Positions 17,500 through 27,200 of a stretch of 64,000 nucleotides of DNA are shown here, piece after piece. Position numbers and translations under genes: made by a program. How positions within the stretch are numbered: position 1 is the stretch's first letter; each line of letters starts with the position of its first letter. The notes under the pieces were generated by a model. It was not told the DNA's origin. It saw nothing but the letters and a program-made list of their open reading frames with translations, and did no database searches. Origin of the DNA: Larsenimonas salina (GTDB taxonomy: Bacteria > Pseudomonadota > Gammaproteobacteria > Pseudomonadales > Halomonadaceae); the NCBI RefSeq assembly GCF_023736155.1, contig NZ_JAMLJJ010000001.1:186001-250000 (forward strand), given 5' to 3'.

Positions 17500-17609
17500 A
17501 GGGTGTCCTTAAGTGGGTGACCGGGAAGTATGTCGCGCCAAGTGTAACAGGTAAGTGGATAAGCGTCTCACGCGTGGCGATTGCGGTATTCGAAGTCCGG
17601 GTCGCTCGT

Positions 17610-17615
17610 TATAAT
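17610..17615 (+). promoter_or_regulatory. predicted -10 element of argG
   Basis: A perfect TATAAT lies 74 bases before the argG ATG. The -35 at the 17-base spacing is poor (TATTCG). A GGTGGG/CCCACC inverted repeat lies in the leader at about 17636-17662. I saw no clear ArgR box. Confidence 0.4.
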
Positions 17616-17688
17616 TGCAGAGAACATCAAGGCTTGGGTGGGTCAGGTGCTGTTGCCCCACCTCGTCATCGTCAACAAGGAGAGCAGC

Positions 17689-18906
17689 ATGTCCGATGTC
17701 AAGAAGGTCGTACTCGCCTATTCCGGCGGGTTGGATACTTCGGTAATTGTTCAGTGGTTGAAAGATACCTATGACTGCGAAGTAGTCACTTTTACGGCCG
17801 ATCTGGGGCAGGGGGAAGAGGTTGAGCCTGCGCGTGCGAAAGCGGAAGCCTTGGGGGTCAATGAAATCTACATCGAGGACCTGCGCGAAACGTTTGTGCG
17901 CGATTATGTCTTCCCGATGTTCCGTGCCAATACGGTCTACGAGGGTGAATACCTTTTAGGTACCTCGATTGCGCGGCCGCTGATTGCGCGTCGTCTTATC
18001 GAAATCGCCAACGAAACTGGCGCTGATGCCATCGCCCACGGGGCAACAGGCAAGGGGAATGACCAGGTTCGGTTCGAGCTGGGCGCCTACGCACTGAAGC
18101 CTGGCGTGAAGGTCATCGCGCCGTGGCGCGAGTGGGATCTGAATTCACGCGAGAAGCTGATGGCGTATTGCGAAGAGCGCAACATCCCGGTCGATTTTTC
18201 GACCAACAAGAAAAAATCGCCGTATTCCATGGACGCCAACCTGCTTCACATTTCCTATGAGGGCGGCAACCTCGAGGACCCGTGGGAAGAAGCCGAAGAG
18301 GACATGTGGCGTTGGAGCGTGAGCCCGGAAGCTGCACCGGATCAGCCCACCTATATCGAGCTGACCTATGAGCATGGCGACATCACCGCCATTGATGGCC
18401 AGCCGATGAAGGCGCATGAGGTGCTCTCGCATCTGAATAAGGTCGGCGGTGAGAACGGCATCGGTCGACTCGATATTGTCGAGAACCGTTATGTCGGCAT
18501 GAAGTCACGCGGGTGCTATGAAACACCGGGTGGCACCATCATGCTGCGTGCCCACCGGGCGATTGAGTCGATCACGCTCGACCGGGAAGCCGCGCATCTG
18601 AAAGATGAGTTGATGCCCAAGTACGCCAAGGTCATCTATAACGGCTACTGGTGGAGCCCTGAGCGTGAAATGCTTCAGGTTGCGATCGACAACACCCAGG
18701 ACGTCGTCAATGGCGTTGTCCGGCTGAAGCTCTACAAAGGCAACGTGACTGTGGTTGGCCGTAAGTCCGACGACTCACTCTTCGATGCCTCTATCGCCAC
18801 ATTCGAAGATGACGCAGGTGCCTACGATCAGAAGGATGCAGAGGGCTTTATCAAGCTCAACGCGCTTCGACTTCGAATCGCAGCCACGAAGGGACGCGGC
18901 GAATAA
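17689..18906 (+). CDS. argG: argininosuccinate synthase
   Basis: The 405-residue enzyme joins citrulline and aspartate using ATP in arginine synthesis. The PP-loop is AYSGGLDTS at residues 10-18, and the [14 protein letters not shown] block is present. I start at [12 protein letters not shown] because AAGGAG stands just upstream; an in-frame ATG 108 bases earlier has no family similarity. It is monocistronic, with its own promoter and terminator. Confidence 0.98.
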   Translation: MSDVKKVVLAYSGGLDTSVIVQWLKDTYDCEVVTFTADLGQGEEVEPARAKAEALGVNEIYIEDLRETFVRDYVFPMFRANTVYEGEYLLGTSIARPLIARRLIEIANETGADAIAHGATGKGNDQVRFELGAYALKPGVKVIAPWREWDLNSREKLMAYCEERNIPVDFSTNKKKSPYSMDANLLHISYEGGNLEDPWEEAEEDMWRWSVSPEAAPDQPTYIELTYEHGDITAIDGQPMKAHEVLSHLNKVGGENGIGRLDIVENRYVGMKSRGCYETPGGTIMLRAHRAIESITLDREAAHLKDELMPKYAKVIYNGYWWSPEREMLQVAIDNTQDVVNGVVRLKLYKGNVTVVGRKSDDSLFDASIATFEDDAGAYDQKDAEGFIKLNALRLRIAATKGRGE

Positions 18907-18919
18907 GCGTCTCTCGACG

Positions 18920-18947
18920 AAAAAAGCCTCCCGAGGGAGGCTTTTTT
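18920..18947. terminator. bidirectional terminator between argG and lexA
   Basis: A6, a GCCTCCC/GGGAGGC stem and T6 lie between the convergent genes. Confidence 0.88.
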
Positions 18948-18969
18948 ATGGGATGACGCGCCGTTCTTG

Positions 18970-19599
18970 TTAGTGGAGCCCGGCGTTGTCGCCGCCTCGA
19001 ATGATTCCCACACCGATGCCTTCGATGGAGAACTCATGCGTGGTCGGATCGATTTCGATCGGCGCAAAGGCATCGTTTTCCGCCAGCAGGTGGATCATGC
19101 CGTTGGTGCGCTGAAGCCGTTTGACCGTGACTTCATCATCGATTCGGGCGACCACAATCTGGCCATCGCGAACGTCGCTGGTGCGGTGAACCGCAAGCAG
19201 GTCGCCATCTAGAATGCCGACATTTTTCATCGAGAGACCGCGCACGCGTAACAGGTAATCGGCGGTTGGTGTAAAGTAGTCTGCGGGCAGGGGGCAGTAC
19301 CGGTCGATGTGGGCCTCGGCAAGAATGGGTGAACCCGCTGCAACCTCACCGATAACGGGAAGGCCTTCCGGGGCAGGGTCGTCGATCTGCGGAAGCCGAA
19401 TTCCACGAGAGGTGCCGGGGATCATGTCGATGGCGCCTTTTTTCTTGAGCGCTTTAAGGTGCTCCTCGGCGGCGTTTGCCGAACGAAACCCTAGCGCTGT
19501 AGCGATTTCAGCGCGGGTGGGCGGGTAGCCATGATCTTGGAGCGTTCGACGGATAAAGTCGTAGACTTCTTGCTGTCGTGCTGTCAGTGGGCGTGTCAT
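18970..19599 (-). CDS. lexA: LexA repressor, SOS regulator
   Basis: This 209-residue repressor cuts itself when RecA filaments form, which switches on DNA-repair genes. The N-terminal winged helix-turn-helix covers residues 1-70 ([15 protein letters not shown]). The cleavage site is Ala88-Gly89 in GEVAAGSP. The S24 protease dyad is Ser123 (RGLSMKN) and Lys160 (EVTVKRL). The gene has a sigma-70 promoter overlapped by an SOS box, consistent with self-repression. It is divergent from psrA, as in Pseudomonas. Confidence 0.98.
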   Translation of the reverse strand: MTRPLTARQQEVYDFIRRTLQDHGYPPTRAEIATALGFRSANAAEEHLKALKKKGAIDMIPGTSRGIRLPQIDDPAPEGLPVIGEVAAGSPILAEAHIDRYCPLPADYFTPTADYLLRVRGLSMKNVGILDGDLLAVHRTSDVRDGQIVVARIDDEVTVKRLQRTNGMIHLLAENDAFAPIEIDPTTHEFSIEGIGVGIIRGGDNAGLH

Positions 19600-19628
19600 G
19601 ACGACTCCGTGGTGATAGGGTGTACAGC

Positions 19629-19644
19629 CTGTGATTTTATCCAG
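19629..19644. promoter_or_regulatory. LexA (SOS) box
   Basis: CTGTGATTTTATCCAG matches the CTG-N10-CAG core and most of CTGT-N8-ACAG. It covers the -10 hexamer of the lexA promoter and could also affect divergent psrA. Confidence 0.75.
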
Positions 19645-19662
19645 TTAATTGCCCGCTGCCAA
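19634..19662 (-). promoter_or_regulatory. lexA sigma-70 promoter
   Basis: On the minus strand TTGGCA (19657-19662) and TAAAAT (19634-19639) are separated by exactly 17 bases, upstream of the lexA ATG at 19599. Confidence 0.7.
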
Positions 19663-19694
19663 GCCAGTCAAGGGATAAGAGAGACAAAGCATCT

Positions 19695-20306
19695 ATGGCC
19701 GAAGTCACTACTGCCGAGCGGATTCTCGACGCCGCCGAGGCGCTTTTTGTGGAGCACGGGTTCGCCGAGACGTCCATGCGTGCGATCACCCAGCGCGCCG
19801 GCGTCAATCTGGCGGCAGTCAATTACCATTTTGGCTCCAAGAGCGCCTTGATCCAGTCGGTGTTCAGTCGCCATTTCGACCCGTTTGCCGAACTTTTTCA
19901 AACAACGCTTGCTCAGTGGGCCGAGCGCACGCCAACGCTTGAAGAGCTCGTCGATGCACTGATGTATTGCGCCTTGAATACGCCGTCAAGCCACGGGGAT
20001 CTGCGCGTATTCATGAAGTTGATCGGCCTTGCCTACACTCAGCAGCAGGGCGATCTGCGCGCGTACGTTCAAACGCATTACGCGGTATTGTTCGAGCGGT
20101 TCATGTCGTTGATGGCCAAGGCAACGCCCGAGCTTGATAGTCAAGAGCGCTTCTGGCGTCTGCACTTTCTGCTGGGCTCGGTGGTGTTCACGCTGTCGAG
20201 CCTGGATACGCTTCGCGGCATGACGGCCCCCAACGCGTCGCAGGCCTCTATCCGGGCACTGGCACAAACGATTCGTCCCATGGCGATTGCCGCGCTTCGT
20301 GCTTGA
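19695..20306 (+). CDS. psrA: TetR-family regulator, PsrA-like
   Basis: The 203-residue protein has an N-terminal TetR helix-turn-helix (about residues 9-55, MRAITQRAGVNLAAVNYHFGS compact form) and an all-helical ligand-binding C-terminal domain. In Pseudomonas aeruginosa psrA sits divergently between lexA and nagZ and responds to long-chain fatty acids, controlling beta-oxidation genes and rpoS. The identical position here (lexA-psrA-nagZ) is the main reason for the name. The ligand and targets in this organism are not visible from the sequence. Confidence 0.8.
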   Translation: MAEVTTAERILDAAEALFVEHGFAETSMRAITQRAGVNLAAVNYHFGSKSALIQSVFSRHFDPFAELFQTTLAQWAERTPTLEELVDALMYCALNTPSSHGDLRVFMKLIGLAYTQQQGDLRAYVQTHYAVLFERFMSLMAKATPELDSQERFWRLHFLLGSVVFTLSSLDTLRGMTAPNASQASIRALAQTIRPMAIAALRA

Positions 20307-20334
20307 GTCATCATCAAGAAGAGACTGTTTTTTT

Positions 20335-21375
20335 ATGACACACCCTGTCGCACCGATCATGCTAGACCTTGAAGGCCCCAGGCTTACCGATGATGAGCGT
20401 CGGTTGCTTGAGTCCAGGGCCGTCGCAGGCGTTATTCTTTTTTCCCGAAACATCGAACATGCCGGTCAGGTCAAGGCGCTTTGTCAGGATATCCGCTCGG
20501 TCAACGGGGCGCTTTTGATCGCGATCGATCAGGAAGGTGGGCGCGTCCAGCGTCTGATCAACGGCGTGACGCGTCTGCCGCCGATGGGTGCCTTCGGTCA
20601 AATGGCCAAGGCGCAAGGTGCCGCAGTCGCCGCCGGCGCTGCGCGGGATGCCGGCTGGCTGCTCGGCATGGAAATGGCCGCGGTCGGCATCGATTTCTCG
20701 TTCGCGCCCGTGCTTGATTTGGACAGTGATCGTTGCCCGGCCATCGGTAATCGTGCGTTTTCAGATGAGGCCGATACGGTGGTCGCCTTGGCCGGCGCCT
20801 TTATCGAGGGCCTGGGGGAGGCCGGCATGGTTGCCTGCGGTAAACACTATCCGGGTCATGGCCACGTAAATACGGATTCCCACGAGACGCTGCCGGTCGA
20901 TGAGCGGCCCTTCAAGGAGATCGAGGCCAATGATCTGGTGCCGTTCAAGCAGCTGGCGCCCAAGCTTGCGGCCATCATGCCGGCTCATGTGAGCTATCCG
21001 AGTTTCGATGCTCGGCCGGCCGGGTTTTCGCCGTCCTGGCTTGGGCTCTTGCGTGAGAGTCTCGGTTTCAAGGGCGTGATTGTCTCCGATGATCTCTCGA
21101 TGAAAGGGGCCCACGGCGCCGGCACGCCGCTTGAGCGTGCACACCAGGCACTGGCCGCTGGCTGTGATCTACCGCTGATCTGCAATGATCGCGCAGGCGC
21201 ACGCTCGATTGTTGAGGCGTTCGAATCCCAGTCACTCGAGCCCTCCAAGAAACTCGGCCGATTACGTTTTGCTCGCGCCCGGCCCGAGCTCGACGCGCTG
21301 GAGGCACTGTGTCGATGGCGCAAGACGCACGCCAGGCTCGAGGCCATGGCGACGTCGGATACACCTGTATCCTGA
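20335..21375 (+). CDS. nagZ: beta-N-acetylhexosaminidase NagZ
   Basis: This 346-residue glycoside hydrolase family 3 enzyme removes N-acetylglucosamine from anhydromuropeptides in the cytoplasm during cell-wall recycling. The characteristic catalytic loop KHYPGHGHVNTDSHE is present, as is IDQEGGRVQR near residue 64. I start at MTHPVAPIMLDLEG with AAGAAGAG upstream; an in-frame start 48 bases earlier overlaps psrA. It lies 28 bases after psrA and is probably co-transcribed with it. Confidence 0.95.
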   Translation: MTHPVAPIMLDLEGPRLTDDERRLLESRAVAGVILFSRNIEHAGQVKALCQDIRSVNGALLIAIDQEGGRVQRLINGVTRLPPMGAFGQMAKAQGAAVAAGAARDAGWLLGMEMAAVGIDFSFAPVLDLDSDRCPAIGNRAFSDEADTVVALAGAFIEGLGEAGMVACGKHYPGHGHVNTDSHETLPVDERPFKEIEANDLVPFKQLAPKLAAIMPAHVSYPSFDARPAGFSPSWLGLLRESLGFKGVIVSDDLSMKGAHGAGTPLERAHQALAAGCDLPLICNDRAGARSIVEAFESQSLEPSKKLGRLRFARARPELDALEALCRWRKTHARLEAMATSDTPVS

Positions 21376-21397
21376 ATCCCTAACTTCGGAGGTTGCC

Positions 21398-22813
21398 ATG
21401 GACGGCTTCTTCGCTTTTTTTACCCAGTTTCGCGAGTACGTCGATGGGCTGGGTATCCCTGCGTGGCTCGAGATGCCGCTGATCGCACTTGGCGTGGCCA
21501 TTGCGGTCGACCTGCTGTTCTATTTCGTGTTGAAACCGGTAGAGCGACGCCTTCAGAAGACGTCGAACCGGTGGGATGATGTACTGGTCGCATCGTTTCG
21601 AGCGCCGTTCAGGGCCTGGATCTGGATGATGGCGGTGGCCACCGTCGTTCTGTTTATCGGTGCGCACTTCGAGGCGCCTTGGGTAAGCCAGTACATGCCC
21701 ACGGTCATCGAGCTGCTGTCGCTGACTCTCTTCGGGTGGCTTGGGTGGCGCTTCATTTCTCGCATTGAACCGCGAATGGTCAACCCGCCCGCCAACAGCA
21801 ACGTCAAGCCCCTTGAAAAAACCACCATGGACGCGCTGACCAAGGTGTTCGGTGCCGTGCTGGTTACGGTAGTCGGGCTATGGGGGCTTAAGATTCTTGG
21901 CATATCGCTTTCGGGTGTGCTCGCCTTCGGTGGCTTTGGTGGTCTCATGGCCGGTTTCGCGGCCAGAGACCTTTTGGCGAATTTTTTTGGCGGCATGGTG
22001 GTGCACGTCGATCGGCCGTTCAAGGTCGGTGACTGGGTGCGTTCGCCCGACCGGGAAATAGAAGGTGTCGTTGAAGACATCGGCTGGCGCCTGACTCGTA
22101 TTCGCACCTTTCCGGGGCCGCCCCTGTACGTGCCAAACGCGATTTTCAGTCGCATTGTGGTCGAAAACCCGAGCCGTATGATCAGTCGGCGTATCTGGGA
22201 AACGATCCGGGTTCGCTATGAAGATGTGCAGCACATCGATCCGATCGTGGACGCCATTCGTCAGATGCTTCAGGACATGGACGACATCGATCACGATGAA
22301 TCGATCACGGTCTGCTTCAACGGCATCAGTGATTACTCGCTCGACATCATGGTGTACGCCTTCACCGAAGAGATCGACTGGCAGCGGTTCCACGACATCA
22401 AGCACCGTGTGCTTCTCGGCGTGCGCGATATTGTCTATGACCAGGGCGCGGAGCTTGCGTTGCCGCTGTCCAAGCTTCATATGGCGACGCCGGTCGCGGT
22501 CGAGCGTCCACAAGGGTATGATGCGCCCGATTCGTCCGACAATGAACAGAACGAGCCTGATGACGGGCAGGACGAGTCAGATGATGAGCAGGACGCTGAG
22601 GCGCACACGCGCCAGGACGCCTCCGGCTCGAACGAAAAGCATGCTGGCTCGTCCAAACGCTCGACTGCCAATCGGTCGAGCGCGACCCGGTCGAGCGCGA
22701 CCCGGTCAGGCGCGACTCGGTCGAACACGCGTCGGTCAACGCGTGGGGCCCGACAAGGGCCAAGCGATGACGACGCCTCCTCAAATTCAACCCAAGATGC
22801 CGAAGATGCCTGA
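21398..22813 (+). CDS. MscS-family mechanosensitive channel with disordered tail
   Basis: This 471-residue protein has N-terminal membrane segments (about residues 20-180) and the MscS pore and beta domain near residues 165-270 ([23 protein letters not shown], split here as [10 protein letters not shown] and [11 protein letters not shown]). Such channels release solutes upon hypo-osmotic shock. After about residue 365 comes a tail of about 100 residues, first acidic (Asp/Glu-rich) and then Arg/Ser/Thr-rich with five repeats of a 15-base unit encoding RSSAT-like pentapeptides. The tail is likely disordered. The start follows GGAGG. It overlaps the next gene. Confidence 0.9.
   Translation: MDGFFAFFTQFREYVDGLGIPAWLEMPLIALGVAIAVDLLFYFVLKPVERRLQKTSNRWDDVLVASFRAPFRAWIWMMAVATVVLFIGAHFEAPWVSQYMPTVIELLSLTLFGWLGWRFISRIEPRMVNPPANSNVKPLEKTTMDALTKVFGAVLVTVVGLWGLKILGISLSGVLAFGGFGGLMAGFAARDLLANFFGGMVVHVDRPFKVGDWVRSPDREIEGVVEDIGWRLTRIRTFPGPPLYVPNAIFSRIVVENPSRMISRRIWETIRVRYEDVQHIDPIVDAIRQMLQDMDDIDHDESITVCFNGISDYSLDIMVYAFTEEIDWQRFHDIKHRVLLGVRDIVYDQGAELALPLSKLHMATPVAVERPQGYDAPDSSDNEQNEPDDGQDESDDEQDAEAHTRQDASGSNEKHAGSSKRSTANRSSATRSSATRSGATRSNTRRSTRGARQGPSDDDASSNSTQDAEDA
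22673..22747 (+). repeat. tandem 15-base repeat within the channel gene
   Basis: Five consecutive 15-base units begin CGGTC; the first two are identical (CGGTCGAGCGCGACC) and the next three diverge. They are in frame and encode [25 protein letters not shown]. Confidence 0.85.
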
Positions 22814-23390
22814 TTCCCCTTTGTCTACCGATCATCAACGTCATTATCACGACATGCGCGCCATGATGGACGAGGCCGACTGCCTGATTTCGCAATCGGA
22901 GCTCGAGGCGGCGCTCGATGCCATGGCCGCGGCGCTCGAAGAACAGCTCGGCGACAAACTGCCGGTATTTTACTGTGTCATGAATGGCGGGCTGATCACG
23001 ACCGGGCACCTGTTGACCCGTCTCGGATTTCCCCTGGAAGTCGACTACCTGCATGCCACGCGTTACCGCGGTGACACTCGCGGAGGCGAGCTTTTCTGGC
23101 GCGTGTCGCCAGAGATTCCGATGGCCGGGCGTCATGTCGTGATTGTCGATGACATTCTCGATGAAGGCACCACGCTTGCCGCCATTCTCGATTACTGCCG
23201 TACTGCGGGTGCTGAAAGCGTCTCGAGTGCAGTGCTCGTGGACAAGCGCCACGACCGCAAGGCCGTTCCTGGCCTGCGTGCCGATTTCTGCGGCCTCGAT
23301 GTCGAGGATCGTTACGTGTTCGGCTTCGGCATGGATTACAAAGGCTATTGGCGCAACGCGCCGGGCATTTTTGCGCCCAAGGGGCTGTAA
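22767..23390 (+). CDS. hpt: hypoxanthine-guanine phosphoribosyltransferase family
   Basis: About 207 residues. The phosphoribosylpyrophosphate-binding motif [13 protein letters not shown] lies near residue 130. The enzyme salvages hypoxanthine or guanine to the nucleotide; Pseudomonas has a similar gene beside the methylthioinosine phosphorylase gene. The start is unsure: ATG codons at 22767, 22797 and 22806 are in frame, and all lie inside the end of the channel gene. The downstream phosphorylase would release hypoxanthine, which this enzyme could reuse. Confidence 0.85.
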   Translation: MTTPPQIQPKMPKMPDSPLSTDHQRHYHDMRAMMDEADCLISQSELEAALDAMAAALEEQLGDKLPVFYCVMNGGLITTGHLLTRLGFPLEVDYLHATRYRGDTRGGELFWRVSPEIPMAGRHVVIVDDILDEGTTLAAILDYCRTAGAESVSSAVLVDKRHDRKAVPGLRADFCGLDVEDRYVFGFGMDYKGYWRNAPGIFAPKGL

Positions 23391-23420
23391 CCCCGCTCGA
23401 TACCATCAAGGAGAAGCGAC

Positions 23421-24158
23421 ATGCTTGCGATCGTGGGTGGAACCGGCATGACTGAAATGCCGGGGCTTGAAGTGGTCAAGAATTTCGCGAGCGAAACCCC
23501 GCTCGGAGCCGCTTCGGCAGGCGTGGTTCAAGGGCGGATCAATGAGCAGGATGTGCTGTTCATCGCCCGTCATGGTCATCCGCACAAGGTGCCGCCGCAC
23601 AAGATCAATTACCGGGCCAACCTCTGGGCGCTGAAACAGGCCGGTGCGACCCGTGTTGTTGGCGTCAACGCCGTTGGTGGCATTGACCCCGCCCTGGCGC
23701 CGGGCGATCTGGTCCTGCCGGATCAATTGATCGATTACACCCACGGGCGTGAGGGCACGTTCTTCGATGGCCGCTTCAAGCCGTTAAAGCACATCGATTT
23801 TTCGTGGCCCTACAATGGGGCGCTTCGGGCCGCGCTAAGTCAGGCGGGACGTCATTGTGGTCAGGTGCTGGTCGAGGAGGGCGTTTATGGCGTCACTCAG
23901 GGGCCTCGACTTGAGGCCGCGGCTGAAATCGCGCGCATGGCAAGCGATGGCTGTACGCTGGTCGGAATGACGGGCATGCCGGAGGCGGCGTTGGCACGGG
24001 AGCTCGAGCTTCCGTATGCATCGCTTTCGCTGGTGGTCAATCCGGCAGCCGGGGTGTGTGAGGATGAAATCACGATGGAAGAAATCGCCGAGGCACTCGA
24101 GGGCGGCATGGAGCGTGCGCGCCGGCTTCTGGAGACCCTCATCAGCACCCGCTGCTGA
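23421..24158 (+). CDS. mtnP: S-methyl-5'-thioinosine phosphorylase
   Basis: The 245-residue enzyme belongs to the MTAP/purine nucleoside phosphorylase family (AIVGGTGMTEMPGLEV, ARHGHPHKVPPHKINYRAN, GMTGMPEAALARELE). It resembles the Pseudomonas PA3004 protein, which was shown to prefer methylthioinosine over methylthioadenosine, so I favour that activity; plain MTAP is the alternative. It yields hypoxanthine and methylthioribose-1-phosphate from polyamine by-products. AAGGAG precedes the ATG; hpt is 30 bases upstream. Confidence 0.85.
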   Translation: MLAIVGGTGMTEMPGLEVVKNFASETPLGAASAGVVQGRINEQDVLFIARHGHPHKVPPHKINYRANLWALKQAGATRVVGVNAVGGIDPALAPGDLVLPDQLIDYTHGREGTFFDGRFKPLKHIDFSWPYNGALRAALSQAGRHCGQVLVEEGVYGVTQGPRLEAAAEIARMASDGCTLVGMTGMPEAALARELELPYASLSLVVNPAAGVCEDEITMEEIAEALEGGMERARRLLETLISTRC

Positions 24159-24179
24159 TGAATCTCAAGCAACGCGTTT

Positions 24180-24212
24180 AAAAAAACGGCCCGGTTGAAA
24201 CCGGGCCGTTTT
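24180..24212. terminator. bidirectional terminator between mtnP and mfd
   Basis: A6, an ACGGCCCGGTT/AACCGGGCCGT stem with a short loop, and T4 lie between the convergent genes. Confidence 0.85.
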
Positions 24213-24253
24213 GCGTCGAACGCTTCACGCGTGGCCTAAACCAGCTCTGAGCG

Positions 24254-27200
24254 TCATGCGGTTTCGGCTGTTTTCTGGTTGAGATGGCCAAGCAGGCTTT
24301 CCACAGCCTTAAACCGCGCCTCGGCGGTGGCAAGGTCCTGCTCGAAGCGAAGAAGACTTGCGCCATCGAACTTGTAGATCAGCGGATTACTTTGGATGAG
24401 GTTGACCAGTGTCATCGGGTCGACCGCGGTCTGCTCGCTGAACTGAACGCGCCCGCCCTTGTCGCCGGCATCGATCTTGACGATGCCGAGACGGTCGGCG
24501 CGCTGTCTGAGCTGAGCCTGGCGGAAGAGGTTCTTGACCGGCTCCGGCAGCAGGCCGAACCGGTCGACAAGCTCGACCTGCAATTCCTTGAGCTCACCCT
24601 CGTTGGCGGCGTTGCTGATGCGTTTGTACATGATCAATCGCTGGGAAACGTCGCGAATGTAGTCCTGAGGCAAGAGCGCCTGAACGTTCAGGTTGATGTC
24701 GACGCCCTCATTGAGAGGCGCCTCGATGTTCGGTGTCTTGCCGGCCTTGATCGCCTTGACCGCGCTGTCGAGCATGTCCATGTAGAGGGTGTAGCCGATC
24801 GTCTCGATCTGACCGCTTTGCTCGTCCCCCAGCAGTTCACCCGCCCCGCGAATCTCGAGATCATGGCTTGCAAGGGTGAAGCCTGCCCCCAAATCTTCGG
24901 CCTGCGCGATGGCGTCGAGGCGCTTTTTGGCGTCACTGGTCATCTGCCGAGGCGGCGGCGTCAACAGGTAGGCATAGGCCTGATGGTGTGAGCGCCCGAC
25001 CCGCCCGCGAAGCTGGTGAAGCTGGGCGAGGCCGAACTTGTCGGCGCGCTCGATGATGATGGTATTGGCCGAGGGCACATCGATGCCGGTTTCGATGATC
25101 GTCGAGCACACTAAAATGTTGGCGCGCTTGTGGTAAAAATCCGACATCACGCGCTCGAGCTGCCGTTCGGCCATTTGTCCGTGGGCAATACCGATTCTGG
25201 CCTCGGGAATCAATTCCTGGAGCGTCTCACCGGTGGCGTCGATGGTCTTGACGTCGTTGTGCAGGTAATAGACCTGACCACCCCGCAAGAGCTCGCGCAG
25301 GATTGCCTCCTTGAGTACGCCTTCGTTGCGCTGTTGTACGAAGGTCTTGACCGACAGTCGCTTGGCCGGAGGCGTTGCAATGATCGACAGATCGCGCATG
25401 CCGCTCATCGCCATCGACAGCGTTCTTGGAATCGGTGTGGCCGTGAGGGTCAGAATATCGACCTCGGCGCGAAGCTGCTTCAAGCGCTCTTTCTGACTGA
25501 CCCCGAAGCGGTGCTCTTCATCGACGATCACAAGCCCCAGGTTATCGAACGAGAGCTCCTTGCTGAGCAGGCGGTGCGTGCCGATGACGATGTCAGCCTG
25601 GCCATTGGCGATGCGCTCGAACGCCGCCTTCTGCGCCTTGCCGGCGTTGAAGCGCGAGATGAGCTCGATCTGGATGGCGGTGTCGGCGAAGCGGTTGATG
25701 AACGTGTCGAAGTGCTGCTGAGCCAGCAGCGTGGTCGGCACCAGCACCGCGACCTGGCGGCCCGAATGCACCGCCAGAAACGCCGCGCGCATGGCGACTT
25801 CGGTTTTGCCGAACCCCACATCGCCACAGACGACGCGGTCCATTGGCTGCTTGGCGGTCATGTCATTGATCACCGCCTCGATGGCGTTGCGCTGATCCGG
25901 TGTTTCTTCGAAGGCGAAGTTGGCAGAAAAGCGGGCGTAGTCGTCATCCGGGGCGGGGCAGGCAAAGCCTTCACGCGCTTCGCGGCGCGCGTAGACGTCC
26001 AGTAGCTCGGCGGCCGTATCGCGAATCTTCTCTGCGGCCTTCTTGCGGGCTTTCGTCCACTGCTCCGAGCCCAGCTTGTGAAGCGGGGCGTGCTCGTCGC
26101 TTGCACCGGCGTAGCGGGAGATCAGGTGCAGATGATCCACCGGCACGTAGAGTCGCGCGTCATCGGCAAACTTTAGCGTCAGAAACTCCGCCTGCTGGCC
26201 GCCGGTCGAGAGGGTTTCAAGGCCCAGATAGCGGCCGACGCCGTGCTGTTGATGCACGACCGGGGCGCCTTCCTTGAGCTCAGAGAGATGGCGCACGGCC
26301 ATTTCGCTGTCGTCGGTTGTCTTTTCCCGGCGTCGACTTTGTCGAACGATATCGCCGTACAGCTCGGTTTCGGTCAACACCAGCATGTCGGGGGGCGTGC
26401 CGACCCAGAGGCCAGCCTCGACGGCGCCGTGGGTCATCGCGACCGTGTGGGTGCTGTCGAGAAACGCCTGCCAGTGATCGAGGTCAGGTACATCCAGACC
26501 CAGCGGGGCGAGCGTGTCCTGCAGCACTTCCTGCCGGCCGCGAGACTCGGCGACCAGCAATAGCCGCTGCCCCGGGTGGTCGGCCAGCACCTGTTCGATT
26601 CGGCTTAGTGGCTTGGTGCTTCGTCCATCGATGGCGACGTCTGGAAGCGCGTGGGTTTCGAACAAGTGCGCGTGAGGGTGATCGGCCTCGACCCATTGAA
26701 CTCGGGGGCGCGTGTTGAACTGGCCAAACAGTTCGGCGACGGGCACGAATGCCGTGGCCGGGGGCAGAAGCGGGCGCGTTGAATCCACGCCGAGATTGTC
26801 AAAGCGCGCTTCGATCGAGCGCCAGTGCGTTTCGGCCGCCTCGAAGGTGTGCTGATAAAGGGCAATCGAGGCGCCCTCTGGAAGATGATCAAGCAGCGTC
26901 GACGTCGTTTCGAAAAACAGCGGCAGGTACTGCTCGAGCCCCGGTGCGGCGATTCCCTTCAAGGCATCGACGTAGACCGGGCACTGGCGCGGGTCGACAT
27001 CGAACCGGGTTTCAAAGCCTTCCCGGAATCGAGCAATGCCTTCCTCGGTCAGCGGGTATTCATGAGCCGGTAACAGCGAGAGCCGCTCTATCTTGTCGAT
27101 TGTGCGCTGGGTATCCGGGTCGAACGTGCGCAGGCTGTCCACGTCGTCGTCGAACAAGTCGATGCGAACCGGATGATCGCCGCCGACCGGGTAGAGGTCG

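Noticed and set aside
22673-22747. Tandem repeat considered as a CRISPR-like array
   Set aside because: Units are 15 bases without spacers and code in frame for the channel tail.
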